Of a stretch of DNA of 64,000 nt, positions 43,301 to 51,622 are shown in pieces. The translations under genes and the position numbers were made by a program. The stretch comes from Lachnospiraceae bacterium. GTDB lineage: Bacteria; Bacillota; Clostridia; Lachnospirales; Lachnospiraceae. The first letter of the stretch is position 1. Each line of letters starts with the position of its first letter. The notes beneath the pieces are model-generated. The model did no database searches. It saw only the letters and a program-made list of their open reading frames with translations, and was not told where the DNA came from. The stretch lies in contig JAFQIE010000037.1 of NCBI GenBank assembly GCA_017397645.1, positions 51,516 through 115,515 of the forward strand. The letters are read 5' to 3'.

Positions 43301-46300
43301 CCTATCAACGCAGACAATCCCAACTTGTACTGGGAGTCCGTAGACCCTGCGATCGTAGAAGTGGATAGCCAGGGTAGACTGTATCCCATCAGCACTGGCA
43401 CCACCACCGTTCGTGTGGAGTGCGATGGCAAATATGCTTATCTTGATGTTACTGTAGCGGTACAGGATGACTGGATGGTGAAGGAAGTATTCATCGACGG
43501 CGAACCCTTTGAAGATTTCAATGCAGACGTTTTAGAGTATGCTATCAATTTGGATAGAGGCACTTACATTGTACCCACCATCACAGCCACCAGTTATAGC
43601 GGCGAAGAAGTGATTGTGGAAGCGCCTACAGAGCTACCCGGCAGAGTGACCTTCTATGTGGCAGGCTCCGATATGAAGTACCACATTGATATTGATAATA
43701 CCTTTATCGATTATATCGTTGATCAGAACTTCAATCATAAGATTGGTACAAAAATTGAGAGTATTGTTACCGACAGATACAGTTGGTTCATCAATGGTAT
43801 TACCGTTGCATACGAAGATGTTTGGAAGGTTATTCCTAAGAACTGGGTAAGACCTGATTATGAAGGTTATGGTTGTATGGTATTCCCCTACAAGCATATC
43901 AAGAATGTAGAAGGTCAGATTTACTTGAAACTGGCGAAGGAAGACCATCAGGTGGTTGGTCCCGAAGCAGATGATTATCTGCTGGTATATGAGATGGATT
44001 TGGCCTATAAGAATATGGCCGGTAAGGAAAATGGATTCTCCATTACCATCAGTGAGTCCACCGGAGCTTCCTACCACTCTGCAGCCAGATTTATCGTTGA
44101 TGAAAGTGGTATTTCCCGTAGAGTGAACAGTACTTCCATCAATAAATCTACCAGAAGAAAACCTGCCGATGGCGAATTCTTCAAGATTCAGGTAGTCATC
44201 GATAAGAAGAACCAGAAGTTCCATTACTATTACAATGGTGATTTGTTGGAGAAGGATGTTGCCTTCTTCCATCCCGGCAACGTACCTGTGATTGCAGACC
44301 TTTATATCGGTACGCCTAAGGAGGCACAGGACAGCCAGGCCGAGTTGTTCATGGACAACTTGAAGGTATATAACATTACCCATAATGCATACAAAGAAAT
44401 GTTCTCTCAGGAGGTTCTTCCTCCGCCCACTCCTCAGCCTGAATGGCTGGTTGAGCCCATCAACGAAGACTTCGATAGCTATAAGGTGGGTGCGACCATC
44501 CAGCAGACCGGCAAGGATCATTACTCCGGTCACGTTGCAGAGGGTAAGATGTATGGATTTGCTACTGTAGTTGAGAAGTCCGCTATGGACAGCAATGCGG
44601 CAGCAACCGATAAGATGTTAGAGATTAAGTGCAATCCTAATGCAGAAACCGATGGCAACTTCCGTTACATCCTGGATAATTCCATCATCCACAAGCTGGG
44701 TGCGGAAGCAGACGATAAGGATTTGGTAGTAGAGATGGATTTCGCCGTTGCCGGCAACGATGTGAAGACCAACGGCTACCGCATCGGTATCAGTGAACTT
44801 TTGAGCAGCGGATACAAATCCGTGGCAAGATTCTTAGTCAATGACGAAGAAATTGCCCGCTACAGTGGTTCTACAACGACAGTGGATCCTACCTTGCGCA
44901 CTTCCCTTACCAAGGGCGAGTTCTCACATTTGAAGGTAGTGGTTCATAAGAAGACTAAGACCTACAGCTATTATATTGACGGTGTTCTGATTGAGAAGGG
45001 ATTACCTTCCCTTTATCCTGAAACACCTCATGTGGGAGTTATCCTGTTCAGCCCCATCCTGGAATCAGGTATCGGTTTGGACAGCAAGTTGTACATTGAC
45101 AATTTGAAGATGTATGTAGAGGAGCCTAAGGCAGAGGGAGAACCCAGACCTACTCATGTGCCCGTGCCTACTATGACTCCTGCACCTACTGCTACACCTC
45201 ATCCTTATCCTGTGAATGAGGACTACAATAGTTACGCAGTGGGAACCAGATTCCATAACAGCACTACCAAGGAGCACTATGTAGCATCCGTTCAGGAGTC
45301 CAACTACAGAGCGGATGGTGTTATCGTAGAGAGAAGCGTGGTTGATCCCAATGCCGGCTCTGATGATAAGTGTATGGAATTCAAGTACAATGACAGATTG
45401 ACTACAGGATTCCGTATTGATTTGAACGACGATACGATTTATCGTCTGGGCAGCGCAGCATTTGGTAGCAAATATGTTATCGCAGAGATGGATATCGCTA
45501 TCAAGGGTAATGACGCGAAACCTAACGGATACAGAATTTTGCTTAGTCAGAAGCTTGGTGGAGGATACTCTTCCGTAGCAAGATTCCTGTTGACAGACAA
45601 TGACTTGGCTCGCTACACCGGTTCCAATAGCTTGAATGGGGTATCCGGTAGACCTTCTTATACTAAGGGCGAGTTTGCGCACCTGATGGTAGCAGTAGAC
45701 AAAGCGACCAAGCAGTATAGCTATTACTGGAATGGCGCATTGGTAGAAAGTGGTGTTTCCGCTCTCCATGGTGATGTACCTAACTTGGGTGCAATCGTAT
45801 TCCAGGTGATTAACGAATCTGAGGCTGGTAAGGATACCAGAATGTATGTGGATAACGTGAAGTTGTATGAGGCAGATGCACTGCCTAACGCACCTACTAT
45901 GGCGCCTGCAACTCCCGCACCTACTTTGGCACCCGATGCACCTACACCGACACCTGCACCTACCGAGAATCCTTACATCATTGAGGTAACCTTCGATGAC
46001 AAGGAATTGGATAAGAATCTTACCCAATTGTCCGGTTCTAACTGGTATGGTTCCATCGGCGAGAATGCTTATGCAGGATACAGTAAGGTGGTAGCGAAGA
46101 ATGCGGTAGACTCCACTGCAGCAGCAACGGATTACTGTATCGAGTTTACACCTTTGACCAGTGGCACCAGAGCGCTGGATTTGAACTTCAATGTGGTAAT
46201 TGATAGTTCTGTAGCTCCTTCTTTAGGTTCTGCAATGACATCAGATAAGTATATTGTAGTTGAGATGGATATGGCTATGGCAGGCCAGGATGTGAAGGAA

Positions 46301-49102
46301 AAAGGATTCAAGATGAATCTGAATGCATCCGGCAACTTCTCCATCGCAAGATTTGCATTGTTCGATACGACTTTTGGACGCAATTTAAGCTCTAACACAG
46401 TTCAGGCCGAGACAGATCGTGAGCCTTCCGTAGAAGGTAAGTTTAACAGCCTGAAGGTAGTTATCGAGAGAGAGACCAGGAAGTTCAGTTACTACTGGAA
46501 CGACAGATTGGTAGCAACCAATGTTGGTTCTATTCACGGAGCAGAATGTACTACATTTGGTCACATCCGCTTCCAGTTGCCTTACGAGGCGATGACAGCA
46601 ACTACCACAGATTCCAGATTCTACGTGGATAACATCAGAGTATCCTATGCAGACGAAAGCCCTGCAGGTACTCCTTCGCCTACTCAGGTGCCCAGTGCGA
46701 CAGCAGCACCTACGACGGCACCCGCTGAGCCTACTGCAACTGCAGCGCCTGCAGTGCCTACTGCGACAGCAGCACCTGTACAGAGTGATGATATTATCAA
46801 CGTAACCTTTGATGATGCAACCTTGGGTAATGCACTGACTGCACTTTCCGGTACCAACTGGGCCGGTAAAGTAAACGAAGGTGCCTATGGTGCATACAGC
46901 AAGGTGGTAGCAAAGAATACCGTAATCAGTTCTGCAGCAGCAACTGACTATTGTATCGAGTTCACACCGTTAACATCAGCCACCAGAAATCTGGACTTGA
47001 ACTTCAGCGTTATGCTGGACGAGGCAGTAAGACCTGCTTTGGGAAGTGCAGTGACAGAAGATAAGTTTGTTGTGGTTGAATTGGACCTGATGATGACAGG
47101 TAATGACACCAAGGCAAAAGGCTTTAAGATGAACTTGAACAGCGGAGCAAATACCTCTAACTTCTCATTGGCAAGATTTGTTCTGTTCGATACCAACTTT
47201 GCACATTACAAGGATGTATCAACACCTTTGGATGAGGCAGAACGTCCTGCAGCTACCGAGGGAGTATTCAACAAGTTTAAGGCAGTCATCAACAGAGAGA
47301 CCAGAGCGGTTAGCTATTATTGGAACAATCAGTTGATTGCAACCGATATTACTGCAATTCACGATGAAGCAGTAACCCTCGGACATATCCGCTTCCAGCT
47401 TCCTTATGAAGCAGTGAGTGACGCAACCGATTCCAGACTCTACGTGGATAACGTAAAAGTATATTACGCAGAGGAAGGCCCCGGTGCCACCGTTGCACCT
47501 GCAGAGCCCACCCAGGCTCCTGCAACTCCTGCACCTACCGCAGAGCCTACACCTGCACCTACAGCAGAACCTACTGCAACACCTACCGAGGTTCCTACTA
47601 TTATCAATGTAACCTTTGATGATGCGGAATTAGGCAAGTATCTGACGCAGCTTTCCGGCACGAATTGGACCGGCGGATGTAATGAATCTAACTATCCTGC
47701 ATACAGCAGAGTGGTATCTAAGGGCAGCGTGTTTGCGAATGAAGGTGTAAACGACTATTGTATGGAGTTTGAACCTCTGACTAGCGGAACGAGAGCTTTG
47801 GATTTGAACTTCTCCATCGTGTTGGACGAGGCGGTAAGACCTGTTCTTGGTGAAGAGGGAGTGACGGAAAATAACTACGCAGTAGTAGAGATGGAAGTTG
47901 CAATTACCGGTAATGACACGAAGGCAAAGGGATTCAAGATTAATTTGAATGACGGCGCAAAGAGTGTAAATTATTCCATTGCAAGATTTACCATGTTTGA
48001 AGATTCCTTTGGTCGTTACACCAGTTCCGCAGTATTCCAGGATGAAGCTGACCAGCAGAGTTCTTCCGAGGGTGTATTCCATACTTTGAAGGTGTACATC
48101 GACAGAGAGACCAAGCAGTTTACTTATTATTGGGATGGTGAGATGGCCGGATTTGCAGCATCACCGATTCACGCATCTAATTGCAGTACCTTGGGACATA
48201 TCCGCTTCCAGTTGCCTAATGAGACGATGTCAGCAACGACCACGGATTCCAGACTGTATGTGGATAATGTGAAGGTATATTATCAGGATTTCCTGCCTGC
48301 ACCCGCACAGCCTACGGTAGCACCTACTGCAGCGCCTACGGCAGCACCTACAGCGGCACCTACTGAGGCGCCCGCAGAACCTACTGCAGCTCCTACAGAA
48401 GCACCTACCGAGGCTCCTCAGGGACCTGTAGTGTATACTGTAAATGAAACCTATGATGTACATACAGAAGGCACGCTTTTGCAGCAGACCAATACCGGTA
48501 CTTACAGCTGGGCATTTGTTCCCGGCGGATATGCGGATTATGCAAAGGTTGTAAGAAAGACTGAGGTAAACAGTGGAGCATCTGCCGATGATATGTGTAT
48601 TAAGTTGCCTTATGTACATTCCTTGAATGCACAGCAGAGAGCAAACCTGAACTTGGATACTTCTCATTTGTTTGCAATCGGAGCCGGCACCGGCACCGTA
48701 ACCGTGGAATTGGATTTCGCAGTTGGCGGAACCGGCACTAAAGTTGGCAAGTATGAGATTTTCCCGAACACCTTAAATGTCAACAATAGAACCTTCTCTA
48801 TTGCAAGATGGCAGATTGAGGGCGAGGGATATTATCTCTACAAACATGAGAACTGGAATTACTATGTACTGGAAGAAACCAGAGGTCCTATCGTGAAGGG
48901 AGAGTTCAATACTTTGAAGTTCGTGATTGACCAGTCTGACGGAAGTTATGACTACTACATGAACGGTGTAAAGGTGAAAGAGAATATGCCTTTGTTCCAC
49001 ACTGAAACTTCTGAACTTGGTACATTGTACTTCGGTTTGGCGAAAGAGGATGCGGATGTTGACACCGCACTCTATATCGACAATATCAAGATTTATCAGT
49101 AA
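40322..49102 (+). CDS. Giant multidomain surface lipoprotein 2, paralogue with seven jelly-roll repeats
   Basis: A 2926-residue paralogue of the preceding protein: lipobox LSAC (Cys24), acidic tether, two YPD/EGR repeats (~140-220), toroid domain (~248-784; SSLIMNRHGYWD, YAGGHKFFDI), SLH repeats (~833-979), Big-type domain (~987-1049), beta domain, then seven jelly-roll repeats starting near 1134, 1378, 1629, 1886, 2158, 2427 and 2703. The 4th to 6th repeats are much alike (each starts NVTFDD or EVTFDD and has YCIEF or YCMEF) and account for the extra length. Linkers are Pro/Thr/Ala-rich with APTAAPTAAPTEAPAEPT. Carbohydrate binding by the repeats is plausible from the fold type; substrate unknown. 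It has its own promoter and terminator, so the paralogues are separate transcription units. Confidence 0.75.
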   Translation: MRKAKRLTGILALALSLSMVLSACQVPEGVEVPSGVSIPSDLSDLTSEELEQLESYLEDAEASVDAEDAKDSEDAVSDDAQTGTDAAGDESATGAEGADKNADNETAAGTEDASDAAKDIALKGTVDLPSGRDWVHKILNVEEYVNAYPDLQAAYGDDWDGYVDHYLTYGLYEGRDEGKLFDPWEYAEAYPDVKAAYGDDANAIIQHYVNHGYYEGKTAGTAAGYVDMADKTSREYMMSHDVVVRGPSSRIEALTTHMDTVLKYARNIEGVEYPQLFVDGLNKDNYEPTSWNKGAPYETYASNLYAQFNLLKAMDGMTLLTGDPKYSEAALQQIQLRFSDPKLMDSSGLPYAGGHKFFDIKGGEPIGLDYHETKDYQVPYELFYKADPEGTKRYITAFWNAHIYDWSSLIMNRHGYWDTPVVEAWDSAYTNPDPWVPADTAPFLSTGNDLMEMAWFLTKVTGDPKYEAWGERLLDKYIGVSNPETTLVGEQYGTMLEDVSLYGQDRFLYSVMGADFVTRTGFDFKTATMDDYKKFGANSLVTRTTLKTSAAYGPQDMAEMYRWSGNEKLYTFVKNNVKNFAVYVYDQQRHLFKTPILNDGTDLNEGKNGKQLLATRTGYYMTQGKPFPETEGVWGGVFPGMIDAISILKPEDQEAYDIIWEAARAYARHVDLGDIGTRMGENVNLNMTTQQTAPEYIQAVVKMYKYTGHPDYLELACNMADTVVKNAFDPELGLIRSGTNHAYMQISPDNLHSVFIVEAASQGLVDQINLDISHGGHDVPHDGMGQVSGSAVWWRNKVNVKSVKFDSDEYSIIVDREPQAIFEDVNGAEEISAIKQMASIGVMKAEDDGLFHPEKTVTRGELVEMINALFGFTDASQTDAAFADIDLDAAYAHYEVTRAEMASVIVKALAVKMPDYTWHDGDATYRLTDVDSIPAWAKDYADIVTNHRLMVDLEDETFEPNVVVTKDMAAGIFQEVARYITLPAVKAVLPEVLPINADNPNLYWESVDPAIVEVDSQGRLYPISTGTTTVRVECDGKYAYLDVTVAVQDDWMVKEVFIDGEPFEDFNADVLEYAINLDRGTYIVPTITATSYSGEEVIVEAPTELPGRVTFYVAGSDMKYHIDIDNTFIDYIVDQNFNHKIGTKIESIVTDRYSWFINGITVAYEDVWKVIPKNWVRPDYEGYGCMVFPYKHIKNVEGQIYLKLAKEDHQVVGPEADDYLLVYEMDLAYKNMAGKENGFSITISESTGASYHSAARFIVDESGISRRVNSTSINKSTRRKPADGEFFKIQVVIDKKNQKFHYYYNGDLLEKDVAFFHPGNVPVIADLYIGTPKEAQDSQAELFMDNLKVYNITHNAYKEMFSQEVLPPPTPQPEWLVEPINEDFDSYKVGATIQQTGKDHYSGHVAEGKMYGFATVVEKSAMDSNAAATDKMLEIKCNPNAETDGNFRYILDNSIIHKLGAEADDKDLVVEMDFAVAGNDVKTNGYRIGISELLSSGYKSVARFLVNDEEIARYSGSTTTVDPTLRTSLTKGEFSHLKVVVHKKTKTYSYYIDGVLIEKGLPSLYPETPHVGVILFSPILESGIGLDSKLYIDNLKMYVEEPKAEGEPRPTHVPVPTMTPAPTATPHPYPVNEDYNSYAVGTRFHNSTTKEHYVASVQESNYRADGVIVERSVVDPNAGSDDKCMEFKYNDRLTTGFRIDLNDDTIYRLGSAAFGSKYVIAEMDIAIKGNDAKPNGYRILLSQKLGGGYSSVARFLLTDNDLARYTGSNSLNGVSGRPSYTKGEFAHLMVAVDKATKQYSYYWNGALVESGVSALHGDVPNLGAIVFQVINESEAGKDTRMYVDNVKLYEADALPNAPTMAPATPAPTLAPDAPTPTPAPTENPYIIEVTFDDKELDKNLTQLSGSNWYGSIGENAYAGYSKVVAKNAVDSTAAATDYCIEFTPLTSGTRALDLNFNVVIDSSVAPSLGSAMTSDKYIVVEMDMAMAGQDVKEKGFKMNLNASGNFSIARFALFDTTFGRNLSSNTVQAETDREPSVEGKFNSLKVVIERETRKFSYYWNDRLVATNVGSIHGAECTTFGHIRFQLPYEAMTATTTDSRFYVDNIRVSYADESPAGTPSPTQVPSATAAPTTAPAEPTATAAPAVPTATAAPVQSDDIINVTFDDATLGNALTALSGTNWAGKVNEGAYGAYSKVVAKNTVISSAAATDYCIEFTPLTSATRNLDLNFSVMLDEAVRPALGSAVTEDKFVVVELDLMMTGNDTKAKGFKMNLNSGANTSNFSLARFVLFDTNFAHYKDVSTPLDEAERPAATEGVFNKFKAVINRETRAVSYYWNNQLIATDITAIHDEAVTLGHIRFQLPYEAVSDATDSRLYVDNVKVYYAEEGPGATVAPAEPTQAPATPAPTAEPTPAPTAEPTATPTEVPTIINVTFDDAELGKYLTQLSGTNWTGGCNESNYPAYSRVVSKGSVFANEGVNDYCMEFEPLTSGTRALDLNFSIVLDEAVRPVLGEEGVTENNYAVVEMEVAITGNDTKAKGFKINLNDGAKSVNYSIARFTMFEDSFGRYTSSAVFQDEADQQSSSEGVFHTLKVYIDRETKQFTYYWDGEMAGFAASPIHASNCSTLGHIRFQLPNETMSATTTDSRLYVDNVKVYYQDFLPAPAQPTVAPTAAPTAAPTAAPTEAPAEPTAAPTEAPTEAPQGPVVYTVNETYDVHTEGTLLQQTNTGTYSWAFVPGGYADYAKVVRKTEVNSGASADDMCIKLPYVHSLNAQQRANLNLDTSHLFAIGAGTGTVTVELDFAVGGTGTKVGKYEIFPNTLNVNNRTFSIARWQIEGEGYYLYKHENWNYYVLEETRGPIVKGEFNTLKFVIDQSDGSYDYYMNGVKVKENMPLFHTETSELGTLYFGLAKEDADVDTALYIDNIKIYQ

Positions 49103-49135
49103 TCGGATTTGCTAAAACAAAATAAAGTTTAGGCA

Positions 49136-49166
49136 GGGCGCCTTCCTTCGGGAGGGCGCCTTTTTT
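49136..49166 (+). terminator. Intrinsic terminator with TTCG tetraloop after giant protein 2
   Basis: GGGCGCCTTCC (49136-49146) pairs with GGAGGGCGCC (49151-49160), loop TTCG, followed by TTTTTT. Confidence 0.92.
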
Positions 49167-49215
49167 CATGCCTGCTTTTGTGCTGCAATTTGTAAAAGAT
49201 TTTATGAGAATGGTG

Positions 49216-49262
49216 TTGACTTGTGTCGAAAAATAACTTACGATAATAATACGCAGCGCGTA
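49216..49262 (+). promoter_or_regulatory. Promoter with overlapping inverted repeat for the HTH/Fic module
   Basis: TTGACT (49216-49221), 17 bases, TACGAT (49239-49244). A perfect 5-bp inverted repeat TACGC-AGC-GCGTA follows at 49250-49262, at the expected transcription start, and could be the operator of the HTH protein (inference). Confidence 0.65.
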
Positions 49263-49291
49263 TGCAATCGCAAATGATAAGTGAGGTGCGT

Positions 49292-49516
49292 ATGAACAGT
49301 AGAGAACAGTTGATTCAATTACGAAAGAGAACGGGAATGAACAGAAAACAGTTTTGTGAGTATTTTGGCATTCCTTACCGTACCATGACAGATTGGGAAC
49401 TTGGTAATCGTACCATGCCTGATTATCTGTTGAGATTGATGGCTTATAAAGTCGAAATGGAACAATTGCATGGAGGGATAGCGTATGAAGAACAACGAGA
49501 TTGTGATTTTTACTGA
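49292..49516 (+). CDS. Small helix-turn-helix protein, antitoxin-like
   Basis: A 74-residue protein with an Xre-like helix-turn-helix (LIQLRKRTGMNRKQFCEYFG, IPYRTMTDWELGNRTMPDYL). Such proteins with the W.xG.R motif often pair with toxin genes. Start ATG 49292 is chosen, with GAGGTG just upstream, over the frame start at 49262. It overlaps the following RhuM-Fic gene by 32 bases and the shared promoter carries an inverted repeat, which fits autoregulation. Pairing as antitoxin is inferred from context only. Confidence 0.72.
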   Translation: MNSREQLIQLRKRTGMNRKQFCEYFGIPYRTMTDWELGNRTMPDYLLRLMAYKVEMEQLHGGIAYEEQRDCDFY

Positions 49517-50411
49517 TGATGAATTAAAGTTAGAGGTTCCGGTGACACCCGAGAAAGAAACGGTTTGGCTAACACAGGAGCAGATGTCAGAATTGTTTGA
49601 TACAGCCAGATCATCAATAGCATATCATATTGGTAATATTTTTAAAGAAGGGGAATTGTCGAAGGATACTTCTGTCGAAATTTTCGACAGAAGTGATGGA
49701 CAGGCGTCCCGACCGCCGATGTACTACAACTTAGACGTTATAATCTCTGTAGGATATCGTGTGAAATCGAAGAGAGGAATCGCCTTTCGTAAATGGGCAA
49801 ATTCTGTCCTGAAACAATACATTATGCAAGGCTATGCCGTAAATAATAACCGTATCAAGCAGTTGGGAGAAATGATACGGATTATGAAGCGGACGGAAGA
49901 ATCCTTGGACAGCAAACAGGTGCTTTCTGTTATTGAAAAGTACAATGCAGCTTTGGATTTGCTGGATTCCTATGATCACCAAACCATGACGCGCCCGAAA
50001 GGAAATGCATCCACATACATTCTTACCTACGAAGAATGTATGAGTGTAATTAACAGTATGAGGTTTGGTGACGAATCCACTCTTTTTGGTAAAGAAAAAG
50101 ATGATTCCTTCAAAGGAAGCATCGGCAACATTTACCAGTCCTTTGCAGGACAAGAAATCTATGATTCCCTGGAAGAAAAGGCAGCGAATCTTTTATATTT
50201 TGTTGTCAAAAATCATAGTTTTTATGACGGGAACAAGAGAATTGCAGCAACTATGTTTTTATATTTTTTGGATAGAAACAATGCTTTATTCCACGATGGG
50301 AAAAAACTGATAGAAGACGCCACATTGGTAGCGCTGACTATTATGATTGCAGAGTCACGACCGGAAGAAAAAGAAATGATGATTAGTGTTGTGATGAATT
50401 GTATGTTATAA
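49485..50411 (+). CDS. RhuM N-terminal plus Fic/Doc domain protein
   Basis: A 308-residue fusion: RhuM-type domain (~1-125; WLTQEQMSELFDTARSSIAY, YYNLDVIISVGYRVKSKRGI) and a Fic/Doc domain with motif HSFYDGNKR (His244). The Fic motif is complete (H.F.DGNKR), so AMP- or other nucleotidyl/phosphate transfer to a target is possible; no inhibitory (S/T)xxxE(G/N) helix is evident at a glance. RhuM was named from a Salmonella pathogenicity gene, its function unknown. Start ATG has GGAGG at 49473-49477. A 27-bp palindrome lies inside its 5' third (49668-49694). Confidence 0.85.
   Translation: MKNNEIVIFTDDELKLEVPVTPEKETVWLTQEQMSELFDTARSSIAYHIGNIFKEGELSKDTSVEIFDRSDGQASRPPMYYNLDVIISVGYRVKSKRGIAFRKWANSVLKQYIMQGYAVNNNRIKQLGEMIRIMKRTEESLDSKQVLSVIEKYNAALDLLDSYDHQTMTRPKGNASTYILTYEECMSVINSMRFGDESTLFGKEKDDSFKGSIGNIYQSFAGQEIYDSLEEKAANLLYFVVKNHSFYDGNKRIAATMFLYFLDRNNALFHDGKKLIEDATLVALTIMIAESRPEEKEMMISVVMNCML
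49668..49694. repeat. Perfect 27-bp palindrome inside the RhuM-Fic gene
   Basis: ACTTCTGTCGAAA (49668-49680) and TTTCGACAGAAGT (49682-49694) are exact reverse complements around one T. It encodes residues ~62-70 of the RhuM-Fic protein. Confidence 0.9.
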
Positions 50412-50412
50412 T
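50404..50412 (+). promoter_or_regulatory. Extended -10 element before the GtrA operon
   Basis: TGTTATAAT at 50404-50412 is an extended -10 overlapping the RhuM-Fic stop codon; no good -35 is seen. Possible promoter for the four-gene group starting at 50466. Confidence 0.35.
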
Positions 50413-50465
50413 GCATAAGAGGCATATTTTTTCGAAAAATAGTGATTCGTATGGAGGATAAATCT

Positions 50466-50879
50466 ATGAATACAAAAGAATGGATACGTGCAGGAAAATT
50501 TTTACTGTTTTCTACAGGAGCAGGAATCATCCAGGTGGTTTCTTTTACCATACTGAATGAATGGGCAAAGACAGGATATTGGTTTAGTTATCTGGTGGCT
50601 CTGGTTCTTTCTGTCTTATTTAATTTTACTGTAAATCGAAAGTTTACATTCAAGGCGGCGAACAATGTACCTATTGCAATGTTGAAGGTGGGACTGTTTT
50701 ACCTTGTATTTACGCCGGTTTCCACATGGGCGGGCAATTACTTTGAGGGAAAAGGGACCAACGAGTACATTGTGTTGGCTGTGACCATGCTAAGCAATTT
50801 TGTTTTGGAGTTCCTGTATACAAAATACATTGTGTATCACAATGCTATTGACAGTGCGGTGAAGGAGAAAAGCGAGTAG
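50466..50879 (+). CDS. GtrA-like membrane protein
   Basis: A 137-residue protein with four membrane helices and the GtrA-family core VLFNFTVNRKFTFK between helices two and three. GtrA-like proteins are thought to move lipid-linked sugars across the membrane. ATG 50466 has GGAGG at 50453-50457; the frame extends to a GTG at 50442. Its stop touches the VTC gene start region, so the two are translationally close. Confidence 0.8.
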   Translation: MNTKEWIRAGKFLLFSTGAGIIQVVSFTILNEWAKTGYWFSYLVALVLSVLFNFTVNRKFTFKAANNVPIAMLKVGLFYLVFTPVSTWAGNYFEGKGTNEYIVLAVTMLSNFVLEFLYTKYIVYHNAIDSAVKEKSE

Positions 50880-50893
50880 TGCAGAGGAGTTTT

Positions 50894-51592
50894 GTGGATA
50901 GTTGCAATAGCAACAATTATAGACATGAGTTGAAATATCCGATATCCGTGAGTGAACTGAAAATTATCAAAAACAGAATATATCCGCTCATGGAAACAGA
51001 TGTCAATGCAGGATCGGAAGGCCAATACAATATATCGAGTTTATACTTTGATGATATATATGACAGTTGTTACTATGACAAGGAAAATGGCATTGACCCC
51101 AGAGAGAAGTTCAGGATACGGATATATAACCATGATACCGGCAGAATAGCCTTGGAGTGCAAAAGAAAAGAACGAGGAAAAATATTGAAAACCTCGTGTC
51201 TGATTTCTCCTGCTCAAGCTGATAAACTATGTCGCGGAGAATACATAAGAGATATCGGAGATCAACCACCTCTTTTGAGAAAGTTCACGGAGCAGATGAT
51301 GTCCCGGGGGTTACGTCCGGTCATTATAGTTGAATACAATCGTGTACCTTTTGTATACAAATATGGGAACGTTCGTGTAACATTTGATATGGAACTTTCC
51401 TCTTCAACCGAGGTGGCAAATTTCTTGACGGAACAAATAAAAAAACGTCCGGTGATGGACGTGGGACTGCATTTGCTTGAGGTGAAATATGACGAATATA
51501 TTCCTGATGTGATTTATCGGGCATTACAGATAGATAATCTTGAACAGATGGCGTTTTCGAAGTATTCACTGTGCAGGAAATATACAATATAA
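50894..51592 (+). CDS. VTC-domain protein (polyphosphate polymerase-like)
   Basis: A 232-residue protein with the VTC tunnel-fold pattern: YRHELKYPIS at the start, YNISSLYFDD, KFRIRIYN, IALECKRKERGK, and PVIIVEYNRVPF near the middle, ending in LLEVKYDEYIPD. The basic and acidic residues in these strands match the nucleotide/metal tunnel of yeast Vtc4, which makes polyphosphate from ATP. Many bacterial VTC proteins sit next to DUF4956 and CotH genes, as here. GTG 50894 with GAGGAG upstream is a likely start; GTG 50879 is possible. Activity is not shown for bacterial members of this context. Confidence 0.83.
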   Translation: MDSCNSNNYRHELKYPISVSELKIIKNRIYPLMETDVNAGSEGQYNISSLYFDDIYDSCYYDKENGIDPREKFRIRIYNHDTGRIALECKRKERGKILKTSCLISPAQADKLCRGEYIRDIGDQPPLLRKFTEQMMSRGLRPVIIVEYNRVPFVYKYGNVRVTFDMELSSSTEVANFLTEQIKKRPVMDVGLHLLEVKYDEYIPDVIYRALQIDNLEQMAFSKYSLCRKYTI

Positions 51593-51622
51593 AAAAATTA
51601 AGATTTGTGAGGTACAAAAGCA

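Larger units (their letters stand above)
32932..49102 (+). repeat. Tandem gene duplication with internal ~675-bp repeats
   Basis: The genes at 32932 and 40322 align from the signal sequence through the SLH and Big-type regions, and within each gene units of ~650-690 bases encode jelly-roll repeats (starts near 36315, 37066, 37825, 38600, 39425; and 43722, 44455, 45208, 45979, 46795, 47602, 48430). Linkers form imperfect GCACCTAC-type minisatellites, e.g. 39305-39420 and 48295-48420. Confidence 0.85.

Noticed and set aside
48295-48420. CRISPR-like array suggested by regular short repeats
   Set aside because: The repeats are 12-30 base Pro/Thr/Ala codon repeats in frame without unique spacers, and no cas gene is near.
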